A stretch of DNA of 64,000 nt from Duganella sp. 1411 (GCF_017833525.1 NZ_JAFICD010000003.1:248001-312000); one strand, 5' to 3'. Numbered from the stretch's first letter, positions 9,799-22,593 are shown. The notes: a model not told the origin generated them from the sequence alone. Program-made: numbers and translations.

Positions 9799-10457
9799 TA
9801 ATTATTCTCCAGCATCAACAGCAGTGTGTGTATGTCGTCCAGCGACAGGATCAGGTCCGGCGTCCGCAAACGGATGGCTTCCCTCGGCATCGTGGCCACC
9901 TCGGCCTCGTCCGGGTCTTGCACCACGGTCAGGCCGCCGGCGCGGCCGATCGCGGCCAGGCCGGCGGCGCCGTCCTGGTTGGCGCCGGTCAACAAAATGC
10001 CCAGCAAGGCCGGGCCGTAGGCGTCCGCCGCCGATTCCATCAAAAAATCGATCGCCGGCCGCGCGAAGTGCAGCGGCGCCTCGCAGCTGAGCGAAAAGCT
10101 GCGATCCGACTCGACCGACAAATGGTAGCCGGAACCGGCGAAATACAGCGTCCCGGATGACAGCGGTTCCTTGTCGGCGGCCTCGCGCACCGGCAGCGCC
10201 ATGCGCAGGCGGAACACCTCGGCCAGCTGGCTTTGACGGTTCTCCGGCAGATGCAGCAGCGCCACCAGCGCCCGGCCATAGCCGGCCGGCAGGCCAGGCA
10301 GCAGCTTGAGCAGCGCGCCGACGCCGCCGGCCGAGGCGCCGATCACCACCGCCTCGATCGCGCGGCCGGCCAGCGCGGCCGCGATCGCCCGCGTAGCTGG
10401 CAAACCCCGGGGCGAAGCCGGCGCCGGCGTCGGCGGCGATCCAATGGGCGCGCTCAT
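9798..10457 (-). CDS. cheB: CheB-type protein-glutamate methylesterase, catalytic domain only
   Basis: From the ATG at 10457 the product has 219 aa. It has the CheB esterase triad: S42 in GASAGGV, H70 in ALLHLPENRQS and D163 in LTGANQDGA. It lacks the N-terminal receiver domain of chemotaxis CheB, so it is not controlled by its own phosphorylation. The first 30 residues are a Pro/Ala-rich tail. It starts two bases after the cheR stop and ends overlapping the receiver-kinase start. Such stand-alone CheB/CheR pairs next to hybrid kinases usually serve non-flagellar sensory pathways. No chemoreceptor gene is in the window. Confidence 0.85.
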   Translation of the reverse strand: MSAPIGSPPTPAPASPRGLPATRAIAAALAGRAIEAVVIGASAGGVGALLKLLPGLPAGYGRALVALLHLPENRQSQLAEVFRLRMALPVREAADKEPLSSGTLYFAGSGYHLSVESDRSFSLSCEAPLHFARPAIDFLMESAADAYGPALLGILLTGANQDGAAGLAAIGRAGGLTVVQDPDEAEVATMPREAIRLRTPDLILSLDDIHTLLLMLENN

Positions 10458-10459
10458 CG

Positions 10460-11278
10460 CTAACGCTTCCTGAACAGGCGCTCGCGCTTTTGCACCGGCT
10501 CGAAGCAGGGCGCGTAGGCGGAAAAATCGATGCTCTCCTTGCTGCCCAGGCCGAGGAAGCCGCGATGGCACAGCGATTCGTGGAACAGCCCGAACGCGCG
10601 CTCCTGCAACTTCTTCTTAAAATAAATCATGACGTTGCGGCAACTGATCAAGTGGGTCTCGGCGAACACGGCGTCGGTCGCCAGGCTGTGGTCGGCGAAG
10701 GTGACGTTCTCGCACAGCGCGCTGTCGAACAAGGCCGCATTATAGGCCGCCGTGTAGTAATCGGAAAAACTGCGGGTGCCGCCGGCGGCCTGGTAGTTCT
10801 CCGTGTACTCGCGCATGGCGTCGAGCGGGAACACGCCCTTGCGCGCCTTCTCCAGCGATTGCGGATTGATGTCGGTGGCGTAGATCATGCTGCGCTCGAG
10901 CAAGCCCTCCTCCTTGAGCAAGATCGCCATCGACACCACCTCCTCGCCGGTGCTGCAGCCGGCGATCCAGATCTTCAGCGACGGATAGGTGCGCAGCACC
11001 GGCACCGCCTGCTCGCGCAAGGCCTTGAAGTAACCGGGGTCGCGGAACATCGACGTCACCGGGATCGTCAGGTATTGCAGCAGCTGGCTGAACGCGGCCG
11101 GCTCGTGCATGATGCGCGCCTGCAGCGCCGAGATGCTGGCGCACTCCATTTCCTTGAGCGCGTGCAGCACGCGGCGCTTTTGCGAGGCGCCGGTGTAGTC
11201 GCGGAAATCGTAGCTGTACTTCATGTAGATGGCTTCCATCAACACTTTGAGCTCGATGTCGGTATCGCTATGCTGCAT
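10460..11278 (-). CDS. cheR: CheR-type protein-glutamate O-methyltransferase
   Basis: The 272-aa product matches CheR in layout. A small N-terminal helical domain precedes a Rossmann methyltransferase domain with IWIAGCSTGEEVVSMAILL as the SAM-binding loop, then YATDINPQSLEKARKG and ISCRNVMIYFKKKLQ. It should transfer a methyl group from SAM to glutamate side chains of a receptor or kinase. The gene starts 15 bases after the hybrid kinase and is followed two bases on by cheB. The partner substrate is unknown; the large hybrid kinase is a candidate. Confidence 0.9.
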   Translation of the reverse strand: MQHSDTDIELKVLMEAIYMKYSYDFRDYTGASQKRRVLHALKEMECASISALQARIMHEPAAFSQLLQYLTIPVTSMFRDPGYFKALREQAVPVLRTYPSLKIWIAGCSTGEEVVSMAILLKEEGLLERSMIYATDINPQSLEKARKGVFPLDAMREYTENYQAAGGTRSFSDYYTAAYNAALFDSALCENVTFADHSLATDAVFAETHLISCRNVMIYFKKKLQERAFGLFHESLCHRGFLGLGSKESIDFSAYAPCFEPVQKRERLFRKR

Positions 11279-11293
11279 GGCGCGTGCCCTCCA

Positions 11294-14875
<3,582 letters not shown>

Positions 14876-14987
14876 GGCACGGACCAAGATAACTAGGGAA
14901 GCAAGAGTTTATCTCAAATACAAGCTTAACCAGACACCATGTCCTACCGTGCGTGGGGGAAATAACATAGTCCCCACGCACATTTCG

Positions 14988-15770
14988 CTACGCCGCCCGC
15001 GCCGGCACCGGCTCGTGCCAGATCACGCCGTCGGCGCGCACCGTGGTGCGGTTGAGGATGCGGCGCGATTGCGGACCGATCGGCGTCGCCTTGTGCGCCA
15101 CGTGCAGGTTGTCGGCCATCACCACGTCGCCCGGCAGCCAATGGTGGCGGTAGGTGGCGCCGTCGCGCGAATAGTGGCGGTCGACCGCCTCCATCAGCGC
15201 CTTCGAGCGATCCGGGCCGTATCCCAGCACGCCGCCCGTCAGGCCCACGTTCAGGTACAAGGCGGGAACCCCGGTTTGCGGATGCTTGAGCACCAGCGGG
15301 TGGACCACGCCGTTGCGGTGCGCGGTATCGAGACCGTCGAACTCCTGCTTGATGTCGTCCTGCAGCTCGGCGTAGGCGCGCTGCAGGTCGGTGAACAGCG
15401 TGTCGCCGCCCTCGCTGGCCTGCGCCACCGAATACCAGAAGCTGATCGGCGTGGGGTCGGCGCGGAACGAGCCGTCCGAGTGCCAGTAGCGGCCCACCTC
15501 GACATGGCCGTCCTCGGGCCGGCTGGCGACGCGGAAGATCTCCTCGAAGCCGTCGAGTTGACCGCGCATGGCGGGAAAGGTCTCCAGCGTGCCGAACAGG
15601 CCGGTCGCGGCGATCTGTTGTTGCGGCGTCAGCGTCTGGTCGCGGATCACCAGCAAGCCGTGCTCGAGCAACGCCGAACGCAGCAGCCGGGCCGTGGCGG
15701 GGCCGGCGTCGCGCAAATCCAAACCTTCGATGGTGGCGCCAAAGCCGACCGGGAGCGGGGTGATGTTCAT
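14988..15770 (-). CDS. TauD/TfdA-family Fe(II)/2-oxoglutarate dioxygenase
   Basis: From the ATG at 15770, with a perfect AGGAGG five bases upstream, the product has 260 aa. The iron ligands are H97 and D99 in YWHSDGS and H226 in NLHVAHKAT, and the arginine of QSRRIL binds 2-oxoglutarate. This family oxidises taurine, alkyl sulfates, phenoxy acids and similar small acids. The longer open frame upstream (to 16802) runs through the LysR gene and is not real. It is divergent from a LysR gene, which probably controls it. The substrate cannot be read from sequence. Confidence 0.88.
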   Translation of the reverse strand: MNITPLPVGFGATIEGLDLRDAGPATARLLRSALLEHGLLVIRDQTLTPQQQIAATGLFGTLETFPAMRGQLDGFEEIFRVASRPEDGHVEVGRYWHSDGSFRADPTPISFWYSVAQASEGGDTLFTDLQRAYAELQDDIKQEFDGLDTAHRNGVVHPLVLKHPQTGVPALYLNVGLTGGVLGYGPDRSKALMEAVDRHYSRDGATYRHHWLPGDVVMADNLHVAHKATPIGPQSRRILNRTTVRADGVIWHEPVPARAA

Positions 15771-15875
15771 AGGGCCTCCTAAGCCTGAGATGTATGAAAT
15801 CACTATATAGGCGGCAGCCGGCGATGATAATATGATCGGATTCGCATTGACCTTTGCGCTGGACGCAACGACTGT

Positions 15876-16778
15876 ATGGACAGATTCGCCGAATTGAACG
15901 CGTTTTGCCTGGTCGCCAACAACGGCGGCTTTTCGGCGGCCGCGCGCCAGCTTGGCGTGGCCACGTCGTCGGTGACGCGGCTGGTCGATTCGCTGGAACA
16001 ACGCCTGGGCGCGCCGCTGCTGAACCGCTCGACGCGCAGCATCACCTTGACCGACAGCGGCCGCGCCTACTTTGAGCACGCCACGCAAATCCTCGCCGCG
16101 CTGGACGAGGCCGACGACGCCGCCGGCGGCCGCGACGCCGAGCCCAGCGGGGTATTGCGCATCGCCGCGCCGGTCACGCTGGCGGTGCGCTACATCGCCC
16201 CGCTGCTGCCCGAGTTCGCGCGGCGCCATCCCAAGGTCACGCTGGACGTGCGGTTGAGCGACAACTACGTCAACCTGGTCGAGGAAGCGGTCGACGTCGC
16301 CATCCGCATCGGCAGTCCGCGGCAACAGCCCAACCTGATCGCGCGCCAGTTGGCGGCGCACCGGCGGCATATCTGCGCCAGCCCCGACTACCTGGCCCGG
16401 CACGGCGCGCCGCGCACGCCGGCCGAGCTGGCGCAACACAACTGCCTGCAGTTTTCCTACGGCGCCAGCGGTCATAGCTGGCGCCTGCGGCGCGACGGGC
16501 GGGAGGTCGACATCGACGTGCGCGGCAGCCTGAACGTGAACAATTCGGAAGTGCTGCGCGAGGCGGCGCTGGGCGGCATGGGGCTGGCGCTCCTGTCCGA
16601 CTGGCTGATCCGCGACGAGCTGGCCGCCGGCACGCTGGTGCCGGTGCTGGCGGAGTACGACGTCAATCCCGGCGACATGGACGTCGTGATCCACGCCGTG
16701 TATCCGGCCAGCCGGCGTGGCTCGGCCAAGATCCGCCTGTTCACCGAGATGCTGGCGGCCGCGCTGCAAGACGAATGA
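15876..16778 (+). CDS. LysR-family transcriptional regulator
   Basis: The 300-aa product begins with a LysR helix-turn-helix (FSAAARQLGVATSSVTRLVDSLEQRLGAPLL) and has the two-lobed periplasmic-binding-like effector domain from about residue 90. Sequence style (LRIAAPVTLAVRYIAPLLPEF) is that of the CrgA/DmlR-like subgroup. It lies 105 bases from, and divergent to, the dioxygenase gene, the usual layout for a LysR regulator and its target. The AT-rich gap contains ATATGAT-like stretches, but I could not define a clear T-N11-A box. Confidence 0.88.
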   Translation: MDRFAELNAFCLVANNGGFSAAARQLGVATSSVTRLVDSLEQRLGAPLLNRSTRSITLTDSGRAYFEHATQILAALDEADDAAGGRDAEPSGVLRIAAPVTLAVRYIAPLLPEFARRHPKVTLDVRLSDNYVNLVEEAVDVAIRIGSPRQQPNLIARQLAAHRRHICASPDYLARHGAPRTPAELAQHNCLQFSYGASGHSWRLRRDGREVDIDVRGSLNVNNSEVLREAALGGMGLALLSDWLIRDELAAGTLVPVLAEYDVNPGDMDVVIHAVYPASRRGSAKIRLFTEMLAAALQDE

Positions 16779-16809
16779 ACTCTGAAGACAACTTGGAGAC
16801 ACCTTGGAG

Positions 16810-16909
16810 ACACGTAGGGCGGATTAGACCGAAGGTCGTAATCCGCCAATGCATGAGCCGTCGAAACGCATGCATGGCGGATTACGCTGCGCTAATCCGC
16901 CCTACGTGT
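16810..16909. repeat. Double-hairpin intergenic repeat, copy A
   Basis: A 100-bp unit bounded by ACACGTAGGGCGGATTA and TAATCCGCCCTACGTGT. Each half is its own hairpin (GGCGGATTA...TAATCCGCC), joined by a linker containing GAGCCGTCGAAACGC. It lies between the LysR and cytochrome genes. Copies are also at 35666-35762, 40399-40498 and 56781-56880. Confidence 0.9.
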
Positions 16910-16966
16910 TTTAGAAGTGTTTTAGAAGTGTAGCTGTGTTTTAGAGATGTTTAGCCGTGTATCAGA

Positions 16967-17965
16967 TTACCGTTTGGACGGCGTGACAATCGGCTTGATC
17001 GTGCAAATCGGATTCTTCGGATCGGCGCAGCACGTCAGCAGCTGGTTCAGCGATTCCAGATTGGCCTGCTCCCAGAACTCCTTGCTTTGGTCGTTATTGA
17101 CCGGCATCCAATGACTCAACGGATAACTGTTCGCCAGCGCGTTGCCGTCCTTGGCCGGTATCCTGCCACCGGCCATCGGCACGAATTGCGAACAGCTGGC
17201 CTGGTCGCCGATGCGGTGGCAACCAACGCAGGTGTTGTCGCGCGTGCTGATGCTGTTCGAGTGCCATTGCGCGAACTCCTTGCCGATGTTGCTGTAGCGC
17301 CCCAGCGGGTCGGCCGGCACCAGATACTTGAGCTGGCCGATCCACGGGCTGTACATGAACGGGTCGGCGTCATGGCAACTGAGGCAGTTCTTCGACGCCG
17401 TGGCCGCCGGCGACCACCAGAACTGGCCGGCGGAGATGCGCTGCGCCGGCGGCGCCTTTTCGTTGGGCGGCGGCACGCGCGAGGCGTCGAAGCCGGTCTT
17501 CTGGCCCGGCTTGCCCTCGGCGTGGAACCAGCAGGTGTCGCCGCTGTCGACATTGTGGGCGACGATGTCGACCTCGTCGAAGAACTTGCTGTTCGGATCG
17601 CGCAGCTGCTCGCGCCGGCACATGGCCGAGATCTGCGTCTTGCCGTAGGACAGGTTCAACAGCCGCGAATACGGCGTGCACTGGCCGAACGTGCCGTCGC
17701 CATACGGCAGCAGCGCCGGCCGGTCGCAGGTCATGCCCGGCTTGTACTCGGACGGCGTCTTGCCGTCGACCGTGATCGGCACGATGGCGCCGTCCAGGCA
17801 GTTGAAGGCGGGAATCTGGCCGATCATGTCGGCGCACACCTGGCCGTACTCGACGGCGCTCTGCCGGCTGAATTTGTTGACGGCCGCCTTGGGCGCGGCC
17901 GCTTGCGCCAGGCCCACCGTGGCGGCCAGCAGCAGCGCCAGCGAAGACAACAGCGGCAGCCTCAT
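16967..17965 (-). CDS. Periplasmic diheme cytochrome c
   Basis: The 332-aa product starts at the ATG at 17965, which overlaps the stop of the [2Fe-2S] gene. It has a signal peptide (to about residue 23) and two CxxCH heme sites, C194-H198 (CLSCH) and C246-H250 (CVGCH). About eight further cysteines in the first half and C-terminus could form disulfides. It most likely takes electrons from the Mo-hydroxylase encoded by the two preceding genes, and passes them to the respiratory chain. The fold outside the heme sites is not one I recognise. Confidence 0.8.
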   Translation of the reverse strand: MRLPLLSSLALLLAATVGLAQAAAPKAAVNKFSRQSAVEYGQVCADMIGQIPAFNCLDGAIVPITVDGKTPSEYKPGMTCDRPALLPYGDGTFGQCTPYSRLLNLSYGKTQISAMCRREQLRDPNSKFFDEVDIVAHNVDSGDTCWFHAEGKPGQKTGFDASRVPPPNEKAPPAQRISAGQFWWSPAATASKNCLSCHDADPFMYSPWIGQLKYLVPADPLGRYSNIGKEFAQWHSNSISTRDNTCVGCHRIGDQASCSQFVPMAGGRIPAKDGNALANSYPLSHWMPVNNDQSKEFWEQANLESLNQLLTCCADPKNPICTIKPIVTPSKR

Positions 17966-18489
17966 GATGTCACCCCGCCATCGCGGGTGTAGGGCAAGGC
18001 CACTTTGCGGATCGCCTCCATGTAGCGCACATAGCCGGTACAGCGGCACAGGTTGCCGCCGACCCAGGTCTCGATCACCGCGTCGAGCTGCGACGCCGGC
18101 ACAGGCGCCCGCTTCAGGTGCGACAGCATGGCGGTGGCCGCCATCAGGAAGCCGGGCGCGCAGTAGCCGCACTGGAACGAGAAATTCTCGAGGAAGGCTT
18201 GCTGCAACGGCGCCAGCGCCTGCTCCGAACCCAGGCTTTCGACCGTGTAGACCGACATGTTCTCGACCGCGCTGACGGGCGTGGAACAGGACAGCGTCTT
18301 CTCCAGCACGCCGCCCTCGCCCTCGCGCGTGGCCACGGTGCAGGCGCGGCAGACGCCGATGCCGCAGCAAAATTTGGTGCCGGTCAAGTCCTGGCGCTCG
18401 TGCAGAAAATCGACCAGCGCCATGTCGGCGTCGGCGGCGTCGGCCTGCACCAGCTTGTCGTTGATGCGGAAACGGATGGAATTTGTCAT
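17962..18489 (-). CDS. Mo-hydroxylase [2Fe-2S] small subunit (IorA/xanthine dehydrogenase type)
   Basis: The 175-aa product has a plant-type [2Fe-2S] ferredoxin domain (C42, C47, C50, C68) and a second helical [2Fe-2S] domain (C107, C110, C148, C150 in CGYCAPG and NLCRCTGY). This is the standard small subunit of molybdenum hydroxylases such as isoquinoline 1-oxidoreductase. An extra cysteine (C41) precedes the first ligand where glycine is usual. It has no signal peptide of its own. It overlaps both neighbours by ATGA and lies between the large subunit and the cytochrome. It may be co-exported with the Tat-bearing large subunit. Confidence 0.9.
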   Translation of the reverse strand: MTNSIRFRINDKLVQADAADADMALVDFLHERQDLTGTKFCCGIGVCRACTVATREGEGGVLEKTLSCSTPVSAVENMSVYTVESLGSEQALAPLQQAFLENFSFQCGYCAPGFLMAATAMLSHLKRAPVPASQLDAVIETWVGGNLCRCTGYVRYMEAIRKVALPYTRDGGVTS

Positions 18490-21131
18490 GTCAAAGACTC
18501 CAGGACAGTGCGCGCGGTGACCGGCGTGGCCGTGTAGCGTTTGCCGCCGGTGGCCATCGCCAGCGCGTTCAGGATGGAAGGGCCGATCGGGCACATCACC
18601 GCCTCGGCGATGCCGCGCGCGGTGCTCTCGCCCGGCGCCGGCGGCAGCACGATCAATTCCTGTTGCGGAATATCGGTCGAGCGCGCGATGGCGTAGCGGT
18701 TCAGGTTCCAGGTGCCGTTGCCGGGCCCGCTGCGGTCGTTCGGGCAATGCTCGAGCAACACGTTCCCCAGCGCCATCGCGATCGCGCCCTGCGACTGGCC
18801 CGACACCATTTGCGGGCAATGCTGCACCCCGGCGCTGAGCACCGAGACCACCGATTCGACCGCGATCACGCCGGTGCGCGGCTCGATCGTGGCCGCCACC
18901 AGCGAGCCGCACGGCGCGTACGTGGTGCGGCCGAAGCGGAAGTTGATGGCCGGCGGATTGACCAGCTGCGCGCGCGGGACGGGCTGCAGGGTATCGAGCG
19001 TGAGGCCCGTCGAGATGTAGTCGAGCGGCAAAACGGCAGCGCCGCTGTTGAGCGAAAACTGCGCCTTGGCGAAGGCGCCGACGTAGCTGGCGTGCACCAC
19101 CGCCACCATCGGCAGGCGCATGCGCGTGGCCTGCTTGACCAGCACCGACCACGGCAGCGACGGCATGCCTTCCGCGTGCAAGCGGTTGTCCTTCCACTTG
19201 AGCGCGGCCGCCGCTTGCGGCTTGCCCCAGATGGCGTTGGCCGCCGGCAGCAGCGTTTGCAAAAGCAGCGCCAGGCCGGCCTGCTCCACCACGTGGTACT
19301 GGTAGAACGCGCCCAGGCAGGCGCTGGCCGAGCCGGACGCCTTGAGCACGTAGTTGGGCGGGTTGGGCGCGGGCGGCTTGGCCGGCGTGGTGGTCAGGTT
19401 GAGCGCGTCGAACAACTGGGTCTCGCCCATGTTGATGCTGCTGGCGTTGCGCCCGAGGAAGGCGGCCGGCGCCAGGCCGAGCGCGGTGGCGGCGCCGTTG
19501 CCCATGTCGATGTAGGGCGTGTAGACGGTGATCGCGCCGTCCGGTTCGATCTGCACGGCGGCGAACATGCCGTCGCCGGAAGTGCCGTAAGCCTCGTTCG
19601 ACAGCGCGAAACCCACGCCGTACAGCAATCCCTGGCGCTGTTTGGCCTGCTGCGTCAGCTTGCGGTTCTGCCACAGCGGATGGCGTTCCAGCCGTTGCAG
19701 CATCTCTTCCAATTGCAGCTCCTGCAGGATGGGCGCGCCGGTCACGGTCGCGCCCCGGCCCTTGCCCAGCAGATTGCGCCGGCGCAGCTCGAACGGATCG
19801 ATGTTGAGCGCCTGCGACGCCTCGTCGAGCAAGGTTTCAATCGCCATGAAGGCTTGCGGGCCGCCGAAGCCGCGCTGCGAGCCGCCCATCAGTTGCGGCG
19901 TCTGCATCGACCTGGCGTTGGCGATCGCGCGCGGGATGTCGTAGCAGCTCATCGAGCTGAGCGCGGCCAGTTGCGCGACGTACGGCGTCAGGTTCATCTG
20001 GTCGCCGCCGTTGAGCGTGAAATCGCAGCGCAGCGCCTGGATCTTGCCGTTGGCGTCCACCGCCAGCGTTTCGCTGAACTGCGTCTCGCAGCGCTTCAGG
20101 CCGACCTGGAATTGCTCGAAGCGGCTCTGCGCCCAGCGCAGCGGCCCGCTCGCGAACGGCGCCGCCAGCGCCAGGTACATCGAAAACAGCGACGAGTCGC
20201 GTCCGCCGAAGCCGCCGCCCGGGTAGCACGACAGCAGATCGATGTCGGTCACCGGATAGGCGCTGCCGTCGAAGATGTCGGCCGCGTTGCGCAGGTCGCC
20301 GGTGGGCGACTGCGTGCCCAGCACCAGGCTCAGTTGGCGGGTGGCCGGGTCGTACCACGCCATGCCGGACTCCGGCTCCATGAACATCGGATCGATGGTC
20401 TGCGTGTAGAACCGGCGCGCGAAGGTCGGCCACGTCTTGGCGTCGATCGCGGCCTCGATGCCGGCGGCCACGGCGGTTTTTTGGGCCGCGTAATCGGTGC
20501 TGTAGACGTAGTTGAACTGCTTGCCGTCGTCGCGCACATAGCTGGTCACCGGCGAATACGCGCCGGTCGCGGTGGGCGCCGGCGCGCCGTATTGGATCAC
20601 GTTCGGATTGAACTGCAGGATCTTGACCGCGCGGCGGTAGGCGTCGAAGTTGGCGAAAATCAGCATCGCCACCGGTTGCCCGAAAAAGTCGGGCGCCTTG
20701 CCGATGCTGGCCAGGAACGGGCTGTTCATGCCGTCCGCCAGCTTGAGCTTCTTGTCGACCAGGGCCTGGGCGTCGATCACGGCCACCGGGCGCAGCCCGG
20801 CGGGCAGCATGCCCAGGTCGTATCCGGTCACCACCTCGTCGTAGCGGTCGCAGCGCACGGCGTACAGGAACTGCTCGTTTTGCGGCCAATCCTTGAAGTC
20901 GCGCGCCTTGAAATCGCGCGCGTAGATTTTGTGTCCCAGCACCTTGGCCATGCCGTCGATGCGCCAGCGGGCCTGGCCCGGCACCGGCGCCCAGGCCGGC
21001 ACCTCGGTCAAGCGCGGGCGCGCCGCGTTCATCGCCATGCCCGGCAGGCTGGTCACCGACAGGCCGACCGTCGCGCCGCTGGCCAGGACTTTTAAAAAGG
21101 TACGACGTGTTACTTCCGGATTCATGCCCAT
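18486..21131 (-). CDS. Mo-hydroxylase large molybdopterin subunit, Tat-exported (IorB-like)
   Basis: The product has 881 aa from the ATG at 21131. A twin-arginine signal (TRRTFLKVLASGA) lies at the N-terminus. The Mo-cofactor domains follow, with YPGGGFGGRDSS, GGSQRGFGGPQAF and the catalytic glutamate region GIAEAVMCPIGPSILNAL near the C-terminus. Such enzymes hydroxylate N-heterocycles or oxidise aldehydes using water. The two-subunit plus cytochrome layout without an FAD subunit fits a periplasmic enzyme reducing cytochrome c rather than NAD. A purine substrate is conceivable given the purine locus 14 kb away, but this is only a guess. Confidence 0.88.
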   Translation of the reverse strand: MGMNPEVTRRTFLKVLASGATVGLSVTSLPGMAMNAARPRLTEVPAWAPVPGQARWRIDGMAKVLGHKIYARDFKARDFKDWPQNEQFLYAVRCDRYDEVVTGYDLGMLPAGLRPVAVIDAQALVDKKLKLADGMNSPFLASIGKAPDFFGQPVAMLIFANFDAYRRAVKILQFNPNVIQYGAPAPTATGAYSPVTSYVRDDGKQFNYVYSTDYAAQKTAVAAGIEAAIDAKTWPTFARRFYTQTIDPMFMEPESGMAWYDPATRQLSLVLGTQSPTGDLRNAADIFDGSAYPVTDIDLLSCYPGGGFGGRDSSLFSMYLALAAPFASGPLRWAQSRFEQFQVGLKRCETQFSETLAVDANGKIQALRCDFTLNGGDQMNLTPYVAQLAALSSMSCYDIPRAIANARSMQTPQLMGGSQRGFGGPQAFMAIETLLDEASQALNIDPFELRRRNLLGKGRGATVTGAPILQELQLEEMLQRLERHPLWQNRKLTQQAKQRQGLLYGVGFALSNEAYGTSGDGMFAAVQIEPDGAITVYTPYIDMGNGAATALGLAPAAFLGRNASSINMGETQLFDALNLTTTPAKPPAPNPPNYVLKASGSASACLGAFYQYHVVEQAGLALLLQTLLPAANAIWGKPQAAAALKWKDNRLHAEGMPSLPWSVLVKQATRMRLPMVAVVHASYVGAFAKAQFSLNSGAAVLPLDYISTGLTLDTLQPVPRAQLVNPPAINFRFGRTTYAPCGSLVAATIEPRTGVIAVESVVSVLSAGVQHCPQMVSGQSQGAIAMALGNVLLEHCPNDRSGPGNGTWNLNRYAIARSTDIPQQELIVLPPAPGESTARGIAEAVMCPIGPSILNALAMATGGKRYTATPVTARTVLESLT

Positions 21132-21339
21132 GTTTCCGTTCCCAGGTAATTGGCTTCCGCACGCGGAAAGCGCAGACGACAAAGCTGTCGGAATTGCCAG
21201 TAGGAATTATCCTAACATGTCGCGCATCGTGAAAAATCTCACATTGTCACACCACACCATTGGGCGTTGCGGCGGACGGACACTGCGCGCGGCGTCCGCT
21301 ATCATGGAAGCAACGGCATTCCTATCCCCGAGCGAACCG

Positions 21340-22137
21340 ATGATGAAAAGACTGGCGGCACTGTGCATGGCCGCGACCCTGAGCCTGGCGGCGAGCGCGC
21401 GCCCGGACCAGCTGTTGGCGGTGTACCAAGGCAACCGTCCGCCGTTCTCGTTCCGTGACGCGCACGGCAACGTCGCCGGCATCGAAGCGGACGTCGTCAC
21501 CGAGGCGCTGCGGCGGGCCGGACACCGGGTCGTCTTTCTCGAGACGCCCAACGTGCGCCTGCTGCCGTTCCGGGACGGCGACGGCGTCGATCTGGCGGTG
21601 AGCGTGCGCGGCAGCGACGGCCGCGGCGTGTACTTTTCGGACGAGTTCGTCACATTCGAGAACATCGCCATCTCGCGCCGGGACCGGCACATCGTGCTCA
21701 AGTCGATCGCCGATCTCGACCGCTACACCTTCGCCATTTGGCAAAACGGCTGGCGCGACCTGGGCCCGGCGTTCGAGGCCCGCTACCGGCCCAGCGCCGA
21801 TGGCCGCTTCCCGCCCAACTATTTTCAGCCGACCAATCAGCAAGCCCAAAACAAGATGTTCTGGTACGGCAGGGTCGACGTCATCGTCGTCGACAAGCAA
21901 GTGTTCGAGTGGTATCGCCAGCAGTTCAGCGCCGAGTTCGACACGGCGGTGGAACTCGACCGGCACGCGATTTTCGATCCGGTCACCGGCTTCAAGGTGG
22001 GGTTTCGCGACCGCGACCTGCGCGACGCCTTCAACCGCGCGCTGCGCGCGATGCGCAAAGACCATAGCTACGAACGTATCCTCGAGCGCTACGCGTCGCC
22101 TGGCCAGGTTCGCCCCGTGAACCCATCCCCGGATTGA
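21340..22137 (+). CDS. Periplasmic solute-binding protein, family 3 type
   Basis: From the ATG pair at 21340/21343 the product has 265 aa with a signal peptide ending near SASA. The body (VYQGNRPPFSFRDAHGNVAG, then IEADVVTEALRRAG) has the fold signature of family 3 amino-acid-binding proteins, with the lobe hinge region DLDRYTFAIWQNG. No ABC permease or ATPase is next to it, so it may be an orphan binding protein or a sensor component. The gene is divergent from the Mo-hydroxylase operon. Longer upstream frames are shadows of that operon. Confidence 0.78.
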   Translation: MMKRLAALCMAATLSLAASARPDQLLAVYQGNRPPFSFRDAHGNVAGIEADVVTEALRRAGHRVVFLETPNVRLLPFRDGDGVDLAVSVRGSDGRGVYFSDEFVTFENIAISRRDRHIVLKSIADLDRYTFAIWQNGWRDLGPAFEARYRPSADGRFPPNYFQPTNQQAQNKMFWYGRVDVIVVDKQVFEWYRQQFSAEFDTAVELDRHAIFDPVTGFKVGFRDRDLRDAFNRALRAMRKDHSYERILERYASPGQVRPVNPSPD

Positions 22138-22196
22138 CCCCGGCGACGATGCAGGCCACGCCATCGCCCCGCGCACGCGATCCCCGATACATTATA

Positions 22197-22225
22197 TTGA
22201 TTTATATTTTGTTTCGTCATATAGT
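22197..22225 (+). promoter_or_regulatory. Probable promoter of the ArsR-YeeE operon
   Basis: TTGATT (22197-22202) and TATAGT (22220-22225) are separated by exactly 17 bases, a good sigma-70 match, and lie 36 bases before the ArsR start. The segment is strikingly AT-rich compared with its surroundings and contains repeated TATA/ATAT stretches. This suits an operator for the ArsR protein itself overlapping the promoter. Confidence 0.6.
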
Positions 22226-22260
22226 GTTTTCATGTCAGCGACCAAGCGGAACCCATCACA

Positions 22261-22593
22261 ATGAACGCGCCCAAGCCATTCGATCCAGCCGTGATGCGCA
22301 GCGCCGCAACGCGGGCCTGCGGCCTGCTCAAGGTGCTCGCCAACCCCGACCGGCTGCTGCTGCTTTGCCAGCTGACGCAGGGCCCGCATTGCGTCAGCGA
22401 CCTTGAAACCACTTTGGCGATTCAACAGCCTACGCTGTCGCAACAACTCGGCGTGCTGCGTGAAGAGCAGCTGGTGACCACGCGGCGCGAAGGAAAACAG
22501 ATTTTCTATTCCATCGCCAGCGACGAGGCCATGGCCGTCATGCAGGTGCTTTACCAACTTTATTGCCCGCAACCAAACGGAGCCGAGCCATGA
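22261..22593 (+). CDS. ArsR-family regulator, BigR/SqrR-like persulfide sensor
   Basis: The 110-aa product is a winged-helix ArsR repressor (VSDLETTLAIQQPTLSQQLGVLREEQL is the HTH). It lacks the metal-site CVC motif of arsenic sensors. It has C36 in the second helix and C102 in the last helix, 66 residues apart. As I recall, this is the same spacing as the redox cysteine pair of BigR (C42/C108). BigR-type proteins sense persulfide and derepress sulfide-handling genes. It overlaps the first YeeE gene by ATGA, which fits that role. Confidence 0.85.
   Translation: MNAPKPFDPAVMRSAATRACGLLKVLANPDRLLLLCQLTQGPHCVSDLETTLAIQQPTLSQQLGVLREEQLVTTRREGKQIFYSIASDEAMAVMQVLYQLYCPQPNGAEP

Noticed and set aside
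14988..16802. A 604-codon minus-strand frame that seems to extend the dioxygenase upstream
   Set aside because: The extra 340 codons run antisense through the LysR gene. The ATG at 15770 has a perfect AGGAGG and matches the family start.
18483..21095. An 870-codon plus-strand frame opposite the Mo-hydroxylase
   Set aside because: It is a shadow frame. The minus strand encodes a full molybdopterin subunit with a Tat signal.
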